Origin: Polaromonas sp.
Lineage (GTDB): Bacteria > Pseudomonadota > Gammaproteobacteria > Burkholderiales > Burkholderiaceae_C
Direction of reading: 5' to 3'
DNA length: 64,000 bases
Assembly: GCF_030680935.1 (NCBI RefSeq)
Contig: NZ_JAUXUP010000009.1
Span: 62,001 to 126,000 of the forward strand
Part shown: one piece after another, positions 41,766-50,857 of the stretch
Layout of the letters: every line of letters starts with the position of its first letter
Numbering within the stretch: position 1 is the first letter of the stretch
Notes under the pieces: model-generated
Databases searched by the model: none
What the model saw: only the letters and a program-made list of their open reading frames with translations
Told to the model about the DNA's origin: nothing
Program-made: the position numbers and the translations under genes

Positions 41766-42941
41766 GTGCAAGCCCTGATCGCGGGTGGCGGCATCGGCGG
41801 GCTGGCGGCGGCGCTGGCCTGCGCCAGGGCTGGCTGGGACGTGCGCCTTTATGAGCGTGCGCCTGAGTTCACGGAGGTCGGTGCCGGCGTGCAGCTCGGG
41901 CCCAACGTCGTCAAGGTGCTGCACGGCTGGGACCTGGCCGATGCGCTGGCTGGGGTGGCCGCTTTCCCGGACCGCCTGGAGGTGCGCAGTGCCACCACCG
42001 GCCAGACGCTGGGCAATCTGCGCCTGGGCAATCTGATGCAGCAGCGCTACGGCGCACCTTATGCCACGGTGCACCGGGCCGACCTGCATGGCCTGCTGCT
42101 GTCCGCCGTAGAACAGGTGGGTGTGCAGCTCAAGCTCAAGCACTCGCTCAGCCAGTTCTCGCAGAATCCACAGGCAGTCACGGTGCAAAGTCAGGACGAC
42201 CCGCCGGTCGAAGGCGATGTGCTCGTGGGTGCCGATGGTTTATGGAGCCCGGTGCGCCAGTGGCTGCTGGGGGACGGACCGCCGCGAACCACTGGCCACC
42301 TGGCTTACCGCGCCATGCTGCGCCAGGCTGATTTACCCCAAGCACTGCGCTCCAGCCAGATCACCGCATGGCTGGGCCCCAGGCTGCATCTGGTGCAGTA
42401 CCCGGTACGCGGCGGCGACTGGCTCAACGTGGTGGGTATTGTGGAGGGGCAGGCACAGGACGATTCGGATAACTGGGATCAAGGCACGGACGGGGCGGGC
42501 CTGCATGCCGCATTGGCTGGCAGCTGCACACCGCTGCAGGATCTGGTGCGGGCCGTCCCCGCCTGGCGGCTCTGGGCGCTGTGTGACCGCCCGCCCATGC
42601 AGGGTGCGTACCAGCACGCTCTGGGCCGAGTGGCGCTGCTGGGCGACGCTGCCCATCCCATGCGCCCCTACCTGGCCCAGGGTGCCGGTATGGCGATTGA
42701 AGACGCGGCCGAACTGGGGCGCGTACTGGCGCAGGCACTGGACCCGGCCCTCGACGTGCCGATCATGCTCAACCGCTACGCATTGAACCGCTGGCAACGC
42801 AACGCGCGGGTGCAGGCACGTGCCATCCGCAATGGACAGATTTTTCACGCCAGTGGCGTGGGTCGTTGGGGGCGGGATGTGTCGATGAAGCTGCTGGGCG
42901 AGCGTTTGCTCGATCTGCCATGGTTGTATGGCGGCCCTTGA
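41766..42941 (+). CDS. FAD-dependent aromatic-ring monooxygenase (salicylate-hydroxylase-like)
   Basis: The 391-residue protein is a group A flavin monooxygenase. FAD motifs are ALIAGGGIGGLAAALACARAG (1-20s), LVGADGLWSPVR (the DG motif) and LLGDAAHPMRPYLAQGAG (the GD motif). Family members hydroxylate salicylate, 3-hydroxybenzoate and similar compounds. Lying beside the kynurenine operon hints at an aromatic intermediate from tryptophan, but the gene is convergent with it, and kynurenine 3-monooxygenase is not clearly indicated. GTG 41766 is the start. Confidence 0.85.
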   Translation: MQALIAGGGIGGLAAALACARAGWDVRLYERAPEFTEVGAGVQLGPNVVKVLHGWDLADALAGVAAFPDRLEVRSATTGQTLGNLRLGNLMQQRYGAPYATVHRADLHGLLLSAVEQVGVQLKLKHSLSQFSQNPQAVTVQSQDDPPVEGDVLVGADGLWSPVRQWLLGDGPPRTTGHLAYRAMLRQADLPQALRSSQITAWLGPRLHLVQYPVRGGDWLNVVGIVEGQAQDDSDNWDQGTDGAGLHAALAGSCTPLQDLVRAVPAWRLWALCDRPPMQGAYQHALGRVALLGDAAHPMRPYLAQGAGMAIEDAAELGRVLAQALDPALDVPIMLNRYALNRWQRNARVQARAIRNGQIFHASGVGRWGRDVSMKLLGERLLDLPWLYGGP

Positions 42942-42944
42942 GGG

Positions 42945-43001
42945 GCTATTGATTTGATAGCTGTTTGCGCTTGTTGGGAAAGGGCTGGCGACCAATATGG
43001 C
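42945..43001 (+). repeat. Dispersed 57-bp repeat, copy 9 (between the FAD monooxygenase and kynA)
   Basis: It begins GCTATTGATTTGATAGCTGT, continues TTGCGCTTG, then GAAAGGGCTGGCGACC. It fills exactly the gap between the two convergent genes, from the first gene's stop to the kynA stop. It could form a hairpin in both transcripts. Confidence 0.85.
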
Positions 43002-43841
43002 TCACAAATTCGTGCGTAATTTCCATATTTCCGGAAACAGCACCACGTCCAGCATCTTGCGCAGGTAACTCACGCCGCCGGTGCCGCCGGTGCCTCGTTT
43101 GAAGCCGATCACGCGCTCGACCGTGGTCACATGCCGGAAGCGCCAGAGGCGGAAGGCGTCTTCGAGGTCGGTCAGTTCTTCGCCGAGCTGGTACAGGTCA
43201 AAGTACTGCTTCGGGTCGCGGTAGACGACCAGCCAGGCTTGCTCGACCGCATCACTTTCCACATAGCCTTGCGTCCAGTCGCGCTGTGTGTGACTGGCGG
43301 GGACGGCCAGGCCACGGCGGGCCAGCAGGCGCAGGGCTTCGTCATAAAGCGAAGGCGCCTCAAAAGCCGCCTGCACCTGAGCCAGCAGGTCTGGCCGGTG
43401 GGCGTGGGGCTTGAGCATGGCGGCGTTTTTGTTGCCCAGCGCAAACTCGATACAGCGGTACTGCGCGCTCTGGAAGCCGCTGGAGTTGGCCAGGTAGGGG
43501 CGGATGGCGCTGTACTCGGGCGGCGTCATGGTGGCCAGCACGTCCCAGGCGTGGACCAGTTGCTCCATGATGCGGCTCACACGCGCCAGCTTCTTGAAGG
43601 CGTCGCCGAGTTCGTCGCTCGCCACATTGACAATCGCCGCACGTAACTCATGCAGCATCAGTTTCATCCACAACTCGCTGGTCTGGTGTTGCACGATGAA
43701 CAGCAGCTCGTCATGTGCGGGCGACAGCGGTTTTTGCGCGCCGAGGATCGCGTCGAGCTGAAGGTAGTCGCCGTAACTCATGTCGCGGCTGAAATCGAGC
43801 TGGGCTTTTTCGTCGACGACGATTTTTTCCGGGATGCTCAT
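43002..43841 (-). CDS. kynA: Tryptophan 2,3-dioxygenase
   Basis: This heme enzyme opens the indole ring of tryptophan to give N-formylkynurenine. The 279-residue protein has substrate-site residues in [15 protein letters not shown], the axial heme ligand His237 ([14 protein letters not shown]) and the GTGGTGG loop. It starts one base after kynU ends on the minus strand and is last in kynB-kynU-kynA. Confidence 0.97.
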   Translation of the reverse strand: MSIPEKIVVDEKAQLDFSRDMSYGDYLQLDAILGAQKPLSPAHDELLFIVQHQTSELWMKLMLHELRAAIVNVASDELGDAFKKLARVSRIMEQLVHAWDVLATMTPPEYSAIRPYLANSSGFQSAQYRCIEFALGNKNAAMLKPHAHRPDLLAQVQAAFEAPSLYDEALRLLARRGLAVPASHTQRDWTQGYVESDAVEQAWLVVYRDPKQYFDLYQLGEELTDLEDAFRLWRFRHVTTVERVIGFKRGTGGTGGVSYLRKMLDVVLFPEIWKLRTNL

Positions 43842-43842
43842 G

Positions 43843-45120
43843 TCATGTCACCGCGTGTTTCTGGTTGAATTCGGCGTTTTGCCACTCGGCGGTTTCCAGC
43901 ACCTGCTTCAAAAGCTCGACCGCATGCCAAACGTCCTCAAACCCGATGTACAGCGGGGTGAAGCCGAAGCGCAGGATGTCCGGATGCCGGCCGTCACCGG
44001 ACCCGGCCCGGAAGTCGCCGATCACGCCACGCGCAATCAGTGCCTGTACGATGGCGTAGGCGCCTTCACTGCGCGCGAGACAGACCTGTGAGCCGCGTTG
44101 GGAATGCTCGCGTGGTGTGACCAGGTCAAGCCCATGGCCGGCGCAACGTTCTTCCACAAGCTTGATGAACAGGTCGGTCAGCGCCAGCGACTTGGCACGC
44201 AGCCCCGTCATGCCCTCCAGGTCCTGGGCCGCGCCGAACACGTCCAGCCCGCACTCGAGCGCGGCCAGGCTCAGGATGGGCTGCGTGCCACACAAATAAC
44301 GCGTGATGCCCGCAGCGGGCCGGTAGTCGGGCGTGAACTCGAACGGTGCCACGTGGCCCCACCAGCCCGACAGCGGCTGCTGGAAGCGGTCGGCGTGTTG
44401 GGGGTGAACCCAGACAAAGGCCGGCGCGCCGGGGCCACCGTTGAGGTATTTGTAGCCGCAGCCAACGGCAAAGTCCGCCTTCGCGCCCTGAAGATCGACC
44501 GGCACGGCGCCGGCGCTGTGCGCCAGGTCCCACACGGCCAGGCATCCGGCCGCATGCGCCGCGGCCGTCACTGCCGTCATGTCGTGCATCGCGCCAGTCC
44601 GGTAGTTGACGTGGGTCAGCATCAGCACCGCTGCGTCGTCCAGCGCGGACAGGATGCCTTCCGGTTCGACCAGCAGCAGCGTGTAGCCATGCTCGCTGCA
44701 CAGGCCTTCGGCGATGTAGAGGTCGGTCGGGAAGTTGCTGCGTTCGCTCACCACTGTTTTCTTGTCTGGTGCGTCTTTTGCGGCGATGTTGAGCGCTCCA
44801 CTGAGCACCTTGTAAAGGTTGACCGAGGTGCTGTCGGTGGCCACCACCTCGCCTGGACCTGCGCCAATGAGCAGGGCGATCTTGTCCCCCAGGCGTTGCG
44901 GCAGGTCAAACCAGCCGGCGCTGTTCCAGGCGCGGATCAGGTCTTGACCCCACTCTTTGGTGACGACTTCGGCCACGCGCGAGGCTGCCGTTCTGGGCAG
45001 CACGCCCAGCGAGTTGCCGTCGAGATAAATCACGCCCTCGGGCAGGACAAATTGGGCGCGCAATGGGCGCAGCGGATCGCGGGCATCGAGCGCGCGGCAG
45101 TCGTTCAGGGTGGTGCTCAT
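43843..45120 (-). CDS. kynU: Kynureninase
   Basis: This PLP enzyme cleaves kynurenine to anthranilate and alanine. The 425-residue protein carries Lys224 in [14 protein letters not shown] as the Schiff-base lysine, and [13 protein letters not shown] for the cofactor Asp and surroundings. It overlaps the kynB stop by 4 bp (ATGA). Anthranilate is also a tryptophan precursor, so the window codes for both tryptophan synthesis and breakdown. Confidence 0.97.
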   Translation of the reverse strand: MSTTLNDCRALDARDPLRPLRAQFVLPEGVIYLDGNSLGVLPRTAASRVAEVVTKEWGQDLIRAWNSAGWFDLPQRLGDKIALLIGAGPGEVVATDSTSVNLYKVLSGALNIAAKDAPDKKTVVSERSNFPTDLYIAEGLCSEHGYTLLLVEPEGILSALDDAAVLMLTHVNYRTGAMHDMTAVTAAAHAAGCLAVWDLAHSAGAVPVDLQGAKADFAVGCGYKYLNGGPGAPAFVWVHPQHADRFQQPLSGWWGHVAPFEFTPDYRPAAGITRYLCGTQPILSLAALECGLDVFGAAQDLEGMTGLRAKSLALTDLFIKLVEERCAGHGLDLVTPREHSQRGSQVCLARSEGAYAIVQALIARGVIGDFRAGSGDGRHPDILRFGFTPLYIGFEDVWHAVELLKQVLETAEWQNAEFNQKHAVT

Positions 45121-45749
45121 AGTTCTCTCAGGATGGCTCTGACCGGTGAGGCATCGGCCTTGACCAGTTTTAGCGGCAAGGCAATCAGCTCGTAGTCGCC
45201 TTCGGCCACATCGTCGAGCACCAGGTTTTCCAGTACGCGCAAATCATGTTCGAGCAGCAGGTGGTGGCTGGGCAGGTGCTGGCTGGTGGACGGGTCCACA
45301 CTGGGTGTGTCGATGCCGATCAACGCTATGTTTTTAGTAGCTAGCAGCGCAAGCGTGGCAGGGGCTATGGCCGTAAATGATGCCCAATCCTGACTGGCGG
45401 CGGCGGACGTGCGCAGCAATACGCGCGGCGGCAGATCCTGCAGCGCATGGGCGATGTGACGCGGCTCCACCAGCGGCCCGCAGTCCACACAGTGGATCAC
45501 GCGGCAGGGGCCGAGGTAGGGCCACAGGTCCACCGAGCCAATCGCCGCTTCGCCATGGGCGTAATGCATGGGCGCATCGGCATGGGCGCCGGTGTGCGGG
45601 GAGAAGGTGAGGGTGTTGACGTTGACCGGGCAGTCGGGCGACAGCGCAAAGTGCAGCTTTTGCGAATAGGCGGCGTCGCCGGGGAACACCGCGGCGTGTT
45701 CGTCCACGGGGGGCGAAATATCCCATATCCGGCGCTGGAAACTTGTCAT
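45117..45749 (-). CDS. kynB: Kynurenine formamidase
   Basis: It hydrolyses N-formylkynurenine to kynurenine with a binuclear metal site. The 210-residue protein has the metal motif [11 protein letters not shown] (His52, His56, Asp58 and His62). I chose ATG 45749 over an upstream frame, because [13 protein letters not shown] is the conserved start. Residues around 123-141 ([19 protein letters not shown]) are encoded by a repeat copy read in antisense. It is first of kynB-kynU-kynA, so the operon promoter should lie in 45750-45912. Confidence 0.95.
   Translation of the reverse strand: MTSFQRRIWDISPPVDEHAAVFPGDAAYSQKLHFALSPDCPVNVNTLTFSPHTGAHADAPMHYAHGEAAIGSVDLWPYLGPCRVIHCVDCGPLVEPRHIAHALQDLPPRVLLRTSAAASQDWASFTAIAPATLALLATKNIALIGIDTPSVDPSTSQHLPSHHLLLEHDLRVLENLVLDDVAEGDYELIALPLKLVKADASPVRAILREL
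45325..45383 (+). repeat. Dispersed repeat-like segment, copy 10 (inside kynB, antisense)
   Basis: On the plus strand it starts GCTATGTTTTTAGTAGCTAG, then CAGCGCAAGC, CAGGGGCTATGGCC and AATGATG. The last part resembles copies 7 and 8. KynB homologues, as I recall them, have similar length here, so this may be overwriting or convergence. Confidence 0.55.
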
Positions 45750-45912
45750 GTTTTTGAAGGTAGCACCATCAAAAAGACCGTGGTGTCGGTTATTTCCAAC
45801 AGGCGGCAAATAGATGCCCGGGCACCCCGTGTCGGTGCGGGCTGTACAGTCTCAGCTTGGCGCTGTGAGGCAGGCGTTTTTACCATCAACAACATCCATT
45901 TCGGGGCACAGC

Positions 45913-46674
45913 ATGAATTCAGGCGACAACAAGGGCAAAGTGGCATTGGTGACCGGTGCAGGAACCGGCATTGGCAAGGCGGTAGCACTGGCCTTGCTGC
46001 GCGAGGGCTATCGCGTGGCTCTGGTGGGGCGCCGCGCAGAGCCCCTGAACCAGTTGGTGGCCGAGTCAGGCAGCGACGCGGCGCTGGCTGTGCCCTGCGA
46101 CGTCAGCCAGCCCGAAGCGGTGCGCGCGGCGTTTGACAAGGTGGCGCAGGTGTTTGGCCGACTGGACCTGCTGTTCAACAACGCCGGTGTAGGGGCACCA
46201 CCGGTTCCCATGGAAGAGCTGACGTTTGAGCAATGGCAAAACGTCGTCAACATCAACCTGACCGGCTCATTTTTGTGCGCGCAGCAGGCGATCCGGCTGA
46301 TGAAGGCCCAGTCGCCGCAGGGCGGGCGCATCATCAACAATGGCTCGATCTCGGCCCACGCGCCGCGTCCCAATTCAGCGCCCTACACCGCGACCAAACA
46401 TGCCATCACCGGCCTGACCAAATCGATTTCGCTGGACTGCCGCCACTTCAACATTGCCTGTGGGCAAATTGATATTGGCAATGCACACACCGAGATGGCC
46501 GCGCGCATGGCCAAAGGTGTGCCGCAAGCCAATGGCGAGGTGGCGATAGAGCCTCTGATGGACGTGAACCATGTCGCCGAGGCAGTGGTCCACATGGCAG
46601 CCCTGCCGCTGGCCACCAACGTGCAGTTCATGACCATCATGGCCACAAAAATGCCGTTTGTCGGGCGCGGCTAA
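45913..46674 (+). CDS. Short-chain dehydrogenase/reductase
   Basis: This 253-residue classical SDR has the cofactor loop TGAGTGIG (14-21), NNAG (89-92), and the catalytic set Ser145 (or Ser147), Tyr158 and Lys162 ([10 protein letters not shown]). It is a soluble NAD(P)-dependent oxidoreductase whose substrate cannot be read. It is divergent from kynB and convergent with egtD. I chose ATG 45913. Confidence 0.9.
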   Translation: MNSGDNKGKVALVTGAGTGIGKAVALALLREGYRVALVGRRAEPLNQLVAESGSDAALAVPCDVSQPEAVRAAFDKVAQVFGRLDLLFNNAGVGAPPVPMEELTFEQWQNVVNINLTGSFLCAQQAIRLMKAQSPQGGRIINNGSISAHAPRPNSAPYTATKHAITGLTKSISLDCRHFNIACGQIDIGNAHTEMAARMAKGVPQANGEVAIEPLMDVNHVAEAVVHMAALPLATNVQFMTIMATKMPFVGRG

Positions 46675-46683
46675 AAGCCTGAA

Positions 46684-47706
46684 TCAATCCACCGAAGCCC
46701 AGAAAACGGCAAACCAGCCTTTGGGATCGGTCCAGCAGCGGGTCTGTGTAAACCCGGCCTGCTGCAACAACGCGCTCATGCCGGCTACCGTGTATTTGTA
46801 CGAACTTTCAGTGTGGATACGCTCGCCCTTCTGGAAACGGCGCTCACCCTGGGGCCAGCGCACGGTCAGGTCGGCTTGGGCTTGCAGATGCATCTCGATG
46901 CGCGACTCGACTTCGTTAAACAGCGCCACATGGCGCCATTGCCGGACATCAAAGTCGGTGCCCAGCAGCCGGTTGACGTGACGCAGCAGGTTCAGGTTGA
47001 AGGCTGCGGTCACACCCAGCGCATCGTCGTAGGCGGCTTCCAGCGTGGAGGTGTCTTTCACCAGGTCTATCCCCAGCAGCAGGCCGCGTGCCTTGCCCTG
47101 CGCCGGATCGGACATGTGCTGTAAAAAGGTCAGGGCCTGCGCGGGCGAGAAGTTACCCAGGCTGGAGCCGGGGTAAAAAAACACCCGGTCATGCGCCTGC
47201 ACTTCGGGCGGCAACACCAGGCCGCTTGAAAAATCCATGCCCACACCGACGATGTCCAGTGCGGGAAACAGGCCCTGCACCTGCCCGGCCGCGTCGCGCA
47301 GAAAATCCACCGATATGTCCACGGGCACATATTGCCGCGGCTGCAGATGCGGTATCAGGCGCGCTGCTTTGGCGCAATTGCCGGCGCCCAGATCAATCAG
47401 GCAGGCCCGGGTGATGCCAGCGCCCGTCATGGCGCCGGCCATCTCGCTGTGTGCCTCGTCAAAAATGCCGGCCTCAGTGCGTGTGGGGTAGTACTCGTCC
47501 AGGCGGGTGATGGCCTCAAACAACTGCGAGCCCAGTGTGTTGTAAAAATATTTGGGCGACACGCTGGCAGCAGCTGCGGCCAGCCCGGCGGCCAGCTCTT
47601 GCGTGGCGCTGGGCGCCTGGCCTGGCAAAAATTCACCATGGCAGTTGATGAATTGCGGCGAAGCCGCAGAGAGGCCAAGGCCCAGGGGGTGGAGGGGAGC
47701 GTTCAA
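46684..47706 (-). CDS. egtD: L-histidine N-alpha-methyltransferase (EgtD)
   Basis: It trimethylates histidine to hercynine, the first step of ergothioneine synthesis. In the 340-residue protein, family motifs include SPKYFYNTLGSQLFEAI, EYYPTRTEAGI, the SAM loop LIDLGAGNCAKA, FFYPGSSLGNFSP and AFNLNLLRHVNRLLG. The start must be TTG 47706, because an in-frame TAA lies two codons upstream and no ATG follows in time. The usual partner egtB is not next to it. A Tgl-like gene takes that place. Confidence 0.9.
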   Translation of the reverse strand: MNAPLHPLGLGLSAASPQFINCHGEFLPGQAPSATQELAAGLAAAAASVSPKYFYNTLGSQLFEAITRLDEYYPTRTEAGIFDEAHSEMAGAMTGAGITRACLIDLGAGNCAKAARLIPHLQPRQYVPVDISVDFLRDAAGQVQGLFPALDIVGVGMDFSSGLVLPPEVQAHDRVFFYPGSSLGNFSPAQALTFLQHMSDPAQGKARGLLLGIDLVKDTSTLEAAYDDALGVTAAFNLNLLRHVNRLLGTDFDVRQWRHVALFNEVESRIEMHLQAQADLTVRWPQGERRFQKGERIHTESSYKYTVAGMSALLQQAGFTQTRCWTDPKGWFAVFWASVD

Positions 47707-47864
47707 GGGTTAAATCCGGCGATGGGTTGGGCAAACAATTGGAAGAGGGGTCGCTGAAAAATTTTGCAGGTCGGAGTCGCTTTGCGCTTTGCACTGCCAT
47801 TGTCTTTTGAATTCCGGTTGCCGGTATGAGTCGGGGCCGGTTCGCTGTTCTTGCAGTCTGCGTC

Positions 47865-49025
47865 TCAATCCACCGGCAGTACCAGATCAGATGTGTCGGC
47901 GCAAACCCAGCGCGCAAACTCCCGCGTGGTGTCCATACAACCACCATTCTCAAAGCTGCCCCGCGGCGCGCGGTAGCGCTGCATCAGCGTGAGGATGCGC
48001 TCGACTTCCGTGGGGTCCGTCAGCACGGAAGCTACAAGGGCCTCGACTTTTGCCTCGTCAATACGCTCCTGACCCTCGGCGTCAAGGTACAGCGCGTGGC
48101 GCCACTGGTAGATCTCCAGGCACTTGGCCGCCAGGGTGTAGGGCTGGTCGCGTTTCCAGAAGTTGCTGAACAGGCCCCCACCCAGGTAGATGACCCAGGA
48201 GCCCTCGTAGCCCGAGGCTTCTGCCGAGGCGGCGTCGGGGTTGCGAAACCAGACCCTGTCGCCCGGCACAAAGTAGTGCTGCGGCAGGGGGCGCTCCATT
48301 GAGCCCTGTTCGCGCAAAAAAACGTCGTGAAATTGCCCCGACTTGATAGGCCGCGCTGTCCACAGCTGCTGCAATTGCGCCAGCAGGGGCGGGTTGCAGC
48401 GTGCCAGCTCCTGGGCAATACCCAGCAGCATCACATATTCGGTGGCGCGGTAACACGAGAACGAATACAGCGTGCCCGATACATCCGGCTGTGTCGCTTT
48501 GGTCAACGCCTCAATCAGCGAGGCACCGGGCAAAATCACAAAGCCGCAGTCTTCCTTGTAGGCCCAGCAGTCCTCGGGGCGCTCGGCCTGGCTGGTTTGA
48601 AAGTCCAGCGTGGTGCGACGTGCCGCCTGCACGGTGGCATGGCGAATCCGGACGGCGGACACCAGCTCGTCCATGCCGGGAAACTCATGCGCCACCGGCC
48701 CCAGCAGCAAGGCCAGCACAATTTCGCGGGTCAGGTCGGCGCTGCGCTTTTCGGTATCGAGTTGCAGCCGGTCGCGCAGTTGCAGGGTGTCGCGGCCGGG
48801 CGCCCAGGCGTGGGCCTGATCGCTGGCCAGCGTGAAGGCAACATACCGGCCCGCCGCGTCCCTGCCTTCAAAGGTAGTGATGCAGTGTGCAAGGTCCTGC
48901 GCATCGAGCCGCGCCAGCAACGACTCTCGCGCGGCTGCGCGCCCGCCTTCGTATGCGTCGCGGATCACAATGCCGCAGAGGCCAGTCGCCGCCGCAGATG
49001 AGTCCGTCTGGATCATGTTTGCCAT
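47865..49025 (-). CDS. Possible Tgl-like protein-glutamine gamma-glutamyltransferase
   Basis: The 386-residue protein resembles Bacillus Tgl spore transglutaminase in the order and shape of three segments: GTLYSFSCYRATEYV with Cys191 (compare LYAFECATA, with the catalytic Cys), then YFVPGDRVWFRNPD (253-264), then GYEGSWVIYLGGG with Glu274. This is comparison by eye from memory. The N-terminal 170 residues match nothing I know. A transglutaminase in a non-spore-forming betaproteobacterium would be unusual. I chose ATG 49025; an earlier GTG and a later ATG are possible. It lies 158 bp upstream of egtD on the same strand. Confidence 0.5.
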   Translation of the reverse strand: MANMIQTDSSAAATGLCGIVIRDAYEGGRAAARESLLARLDAQDLAHCITTFEGRDAAGRYVAFTLASDQAHAWAPGRDTLQLRDRLQLDTEKRSADLTREIVLALLLGPVAHEFPGMDELVSAVRIRHATVQAARRTTLDFQTSQAERPEDCWAYKEDCGFVILPGASLIEALTKATQPDVSGTLYSFSCYRATEYVMLLGIAQELARCNPPLLAQLQQLWTARPIKSGQFHDVFLREQGSMERPLPQHYFVPGDRVWFRNPDAASAEASGYEGSWVIYLGGGLFSNFWKRDQPYTLAAKCLEIYQWRHALYLDAEGQERIDEAKVEALVASVLTDPTEVERILTLMQRYRAPRGSFENGGCMDTTREFARWVCADTSDLVLPVD

Positions 49026-49080
49026 CGTCACCGGCTTTTGTCTCCTCGGTCTGCCGCAATATAACCCACCCACCTCTGCA

Positions 49081-49992
49081 TCAAGGCGCAGGCGGCAGAT
49101 CCAGCCGGCGGGCGCTTTGAAAATGCCTGGCCTGCCCGGTCACCGGGTCGTCAAATGCAATCGATTGCGCCAGCAGCTGTAGCGGCAGATGGTAGTTGTC
49201 GTCTGGCGTGGGGTCCAGCGGCGGGTACATGCGGTCGTTGACGATGGGCAGACCGAGGGCGTACATGTGCACCCGCAGCTGGTGTTTTTTGCCGGTCACC
49301 GGGCTCAGGTGGTAACGCGCCAGGGAGCCGCTGACCTCCATCAGGTCGACATGGGTTTCGCTGTTCGCCGGGCCCGCTACCTCGGTCTGGCGAAAAAACG
49401 GCTGACCCTCGACGATGCGGCTGATGCAGACCCTTGGAAACGTCAGGTCTGCGCGCCAGGGTGCAATCGCCTCGTAGCCCTTGCGTACATCGCGCTGGCG
49501 AAACAGGTCCTGGTAAGCGGCGCGTTCCTTCGGCTGCACTGAAAACAGCACCAGCCCGGCGGTCTCTCGGTCAATCCGGTGGAGCGGGCTGAGCCCGGTG
49601 ATACCCAGCCGGTTTTTCAGGCGCACCAGCAGGGTTTCCTGCAGGTAGTGGCCCGAGGGTGTGACGGGCAAAAAATGCGGCTTGTCGACCACGACCAGGT
49701 GCTCGTCCTGGTACAGCAATTCTTCGTCAAAAGGAATGCGCGTTTCAGGCGGGAGCGTCCGGTAGTAATACAGCCGCATGTGGCCACGGTAAGGCCGGGT
49801 TGCGGTGACGGCCTCGCCGAACTCGTCGATCAGCTCGCCGCCCGCCATGCGCGCTAGCCAAAGTTCGCGTGAGATGGCAGGAAAACGCTGGACCAGAAAG
49901 TCGGTGATGGTCGGCCAGTTGCCGGCAGGCAGGCTGACACAGCTGGGGCTGACACCTTGGCGCGTGGGCAACCCGCCATGTTGAGCCCCCAC
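49081..49992 (-). CDS. RluA-family 23S rRNA/tRNA pseudouridine synthase
   Basis: It isomerises uridine in rRNA or tRNA. The catalytic Asp lies in LHRIDRETAGLVLFS, and VVDKPHFLPVTPSG and GKKHQLRVHM are family motifs. An S4-like N-terminal part (NWPTITDFLVQRFPAIS) precedes them. The start is uncertain. The open frame goes back to 50178 but crosses trmB and a GC-rich repeat, so I propose GTG 49992 (303 residues) or a TTG a few codons later. The exact target uridine cannot be told. Confidence 0.85.
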   Translation of the reverse strand: MGAQHGGLPTRQGVSPSCVSLPAGNWPTITDFLVQRFPAISRELWLARMAGGELIDEFGEAVTATRPYRGHMRLYYYRTLPPETRIPFDEELLYQDEHLVVVDKPHFLPVTPSGHYLQETLLVRLKNRLGITGLSPLHRIDRETAGLVLFSVQPKERAAYQDLFRQRDVRKGYEAIAPWRADLTFPRVCISRIVEGQPFFRQTEVAGPANSETHVDLMEVSGSLARYHLSPVTGKKHQLRVHMYALGLPIVNDRMYPPLDPTPDDNYHLPLQLLAQSIAFDDPVTGQARHFQSARRLDLPPAP

Positions 49993-50096
49993 GCTTGTCG
50001 CTGCGCGTACTGCGCTGCCCCCCGAGGGGGCGCTGCGCCTGCGGACTGGCGAAGCCAGATCCGCGGCCCCTGCTGGTGAAGAGGGATCCCCCACGC
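49983..50096. repeat. GC-rich palindromic intergenic element between trmB and the RluA gene
   Basis: It contains the palindrome CCCCCGAGGGGG (50019-50030) and a direct 9-mer, CCCCCACGC, at both ends (49986-49994 and 50088-50096). I remember similar sequences from many Comamonadaceae genomes, where they lengthen neighbouring frames artificially. Only this copy was seen here. Confidence 0.5.
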
Positions 50097-50107
50097 CTTC
50101 CAGAGTC

Positions 50108-50857
50108 TCAAGTGGTCTGGACACGCGTAAACACCAGGTCCCAGACGCCATGCCCGAGCTTGATGCCACGGTTTTCAAACTTGGTCAGCGGGCGGTAGTC
50201 GGGCTTGGCGGCATAACCGTCAGCACTTGCCGCCGTGTTTTTCAGCAAGGGTTCTGCCTGTAGCACTTCCAGGATTTGCTCGGCATACGGCTGCCAGTCG
50301 GTGGCGCAATGCAGGTAGCCACCGGGCTTGAGGCGGGCCGCAAGTTTGGCTGCGAGCGGCCCCTGGATCAGCCGGCGCTTGTTGTGCTTTTTCTTGTGCC
50401 AGGGGTCGGGGAAAAAGATGTGCACGCCGTCCAGGCTGCCGGGCGGCAGCATGTGGTCCAGCACCTGCACCGCGTCGTGTTGCAGGATGCGGATGTTTTC
50501 CAGCCCCTGTTCCGTGATTCGCTTGAGCAGTGCGCCCACCCCCGGCGTGTGCACCTCGCAGCAGAGGAAGTTTTTCTCCGGCAGCAAGGCCGCAATTTGT
50601 GCCGTGGCTTCGCCCATGCCGAAGCCGATTTCCAGAATGGTGGGTGCTACGCGCCCGAAGGTGGCTTCGACGTCCAGCGGCGCTGCCGAATAAGGCAGAA
50701 GGAACTTTGGACCGGCGTCGGCAAAAGCCCTGGCCTGGCCTGCAGTGGTTCGGCCGGTGCGCAGGACAAAGCTGCGGATGGTGCGCAGGTGGCTGGCGTC
50801 AGGCGAGGCGCCTTCAGGCGGGTGGGACGGCGGGATAGTGGGGGGGGATTCAATCAC
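50108..50857 (-). CDS. trmB: tRNA (guanine-N7-)-methyltransferase
   Basis: It makes m7G46 in tRNA using SAM. The 249-residue protein has the SAM loop [11 protein letters not shown], the signature [15 protein letters not shown] and C-terminal TKFENRG. The start is GTG 50857, overlapping the gluQ stop as GTGA, so the two are coupled. Confidence 0.95.
   Translation of the reverse strand: MIESPPTIPPSHPPEGASPDASHLRTIRSFVLRTGRTTAGQARAFADAGPKFLLPYSAAPLDVEATFGRVAPTILEIGFGMGEATAQIAALLPEKNFLCCEVHTPGVGALLKRITEQGLENIRILQHDAVQVLDHMLPPGSLDGVHIFFPDPWHKKKHNKRRLIQGPLAAKLAARLKPGGYLHCATDWQPYAEQILEVLQAEPLLKNTAASADGYAAKPDYRPLTKFENRGIKLGHGVWDLVFTRVQTT

Noticed and set aside
41766-42941. Kynurenine 3-monooxygenase, because of the neighbouring kyn genes
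   Set aside because: The sequence is closer to salicylate-hydroxylase-type enzymes, and the gene is convergent with, not part of, the kyn operon. The pathway here ends at anthranilate.
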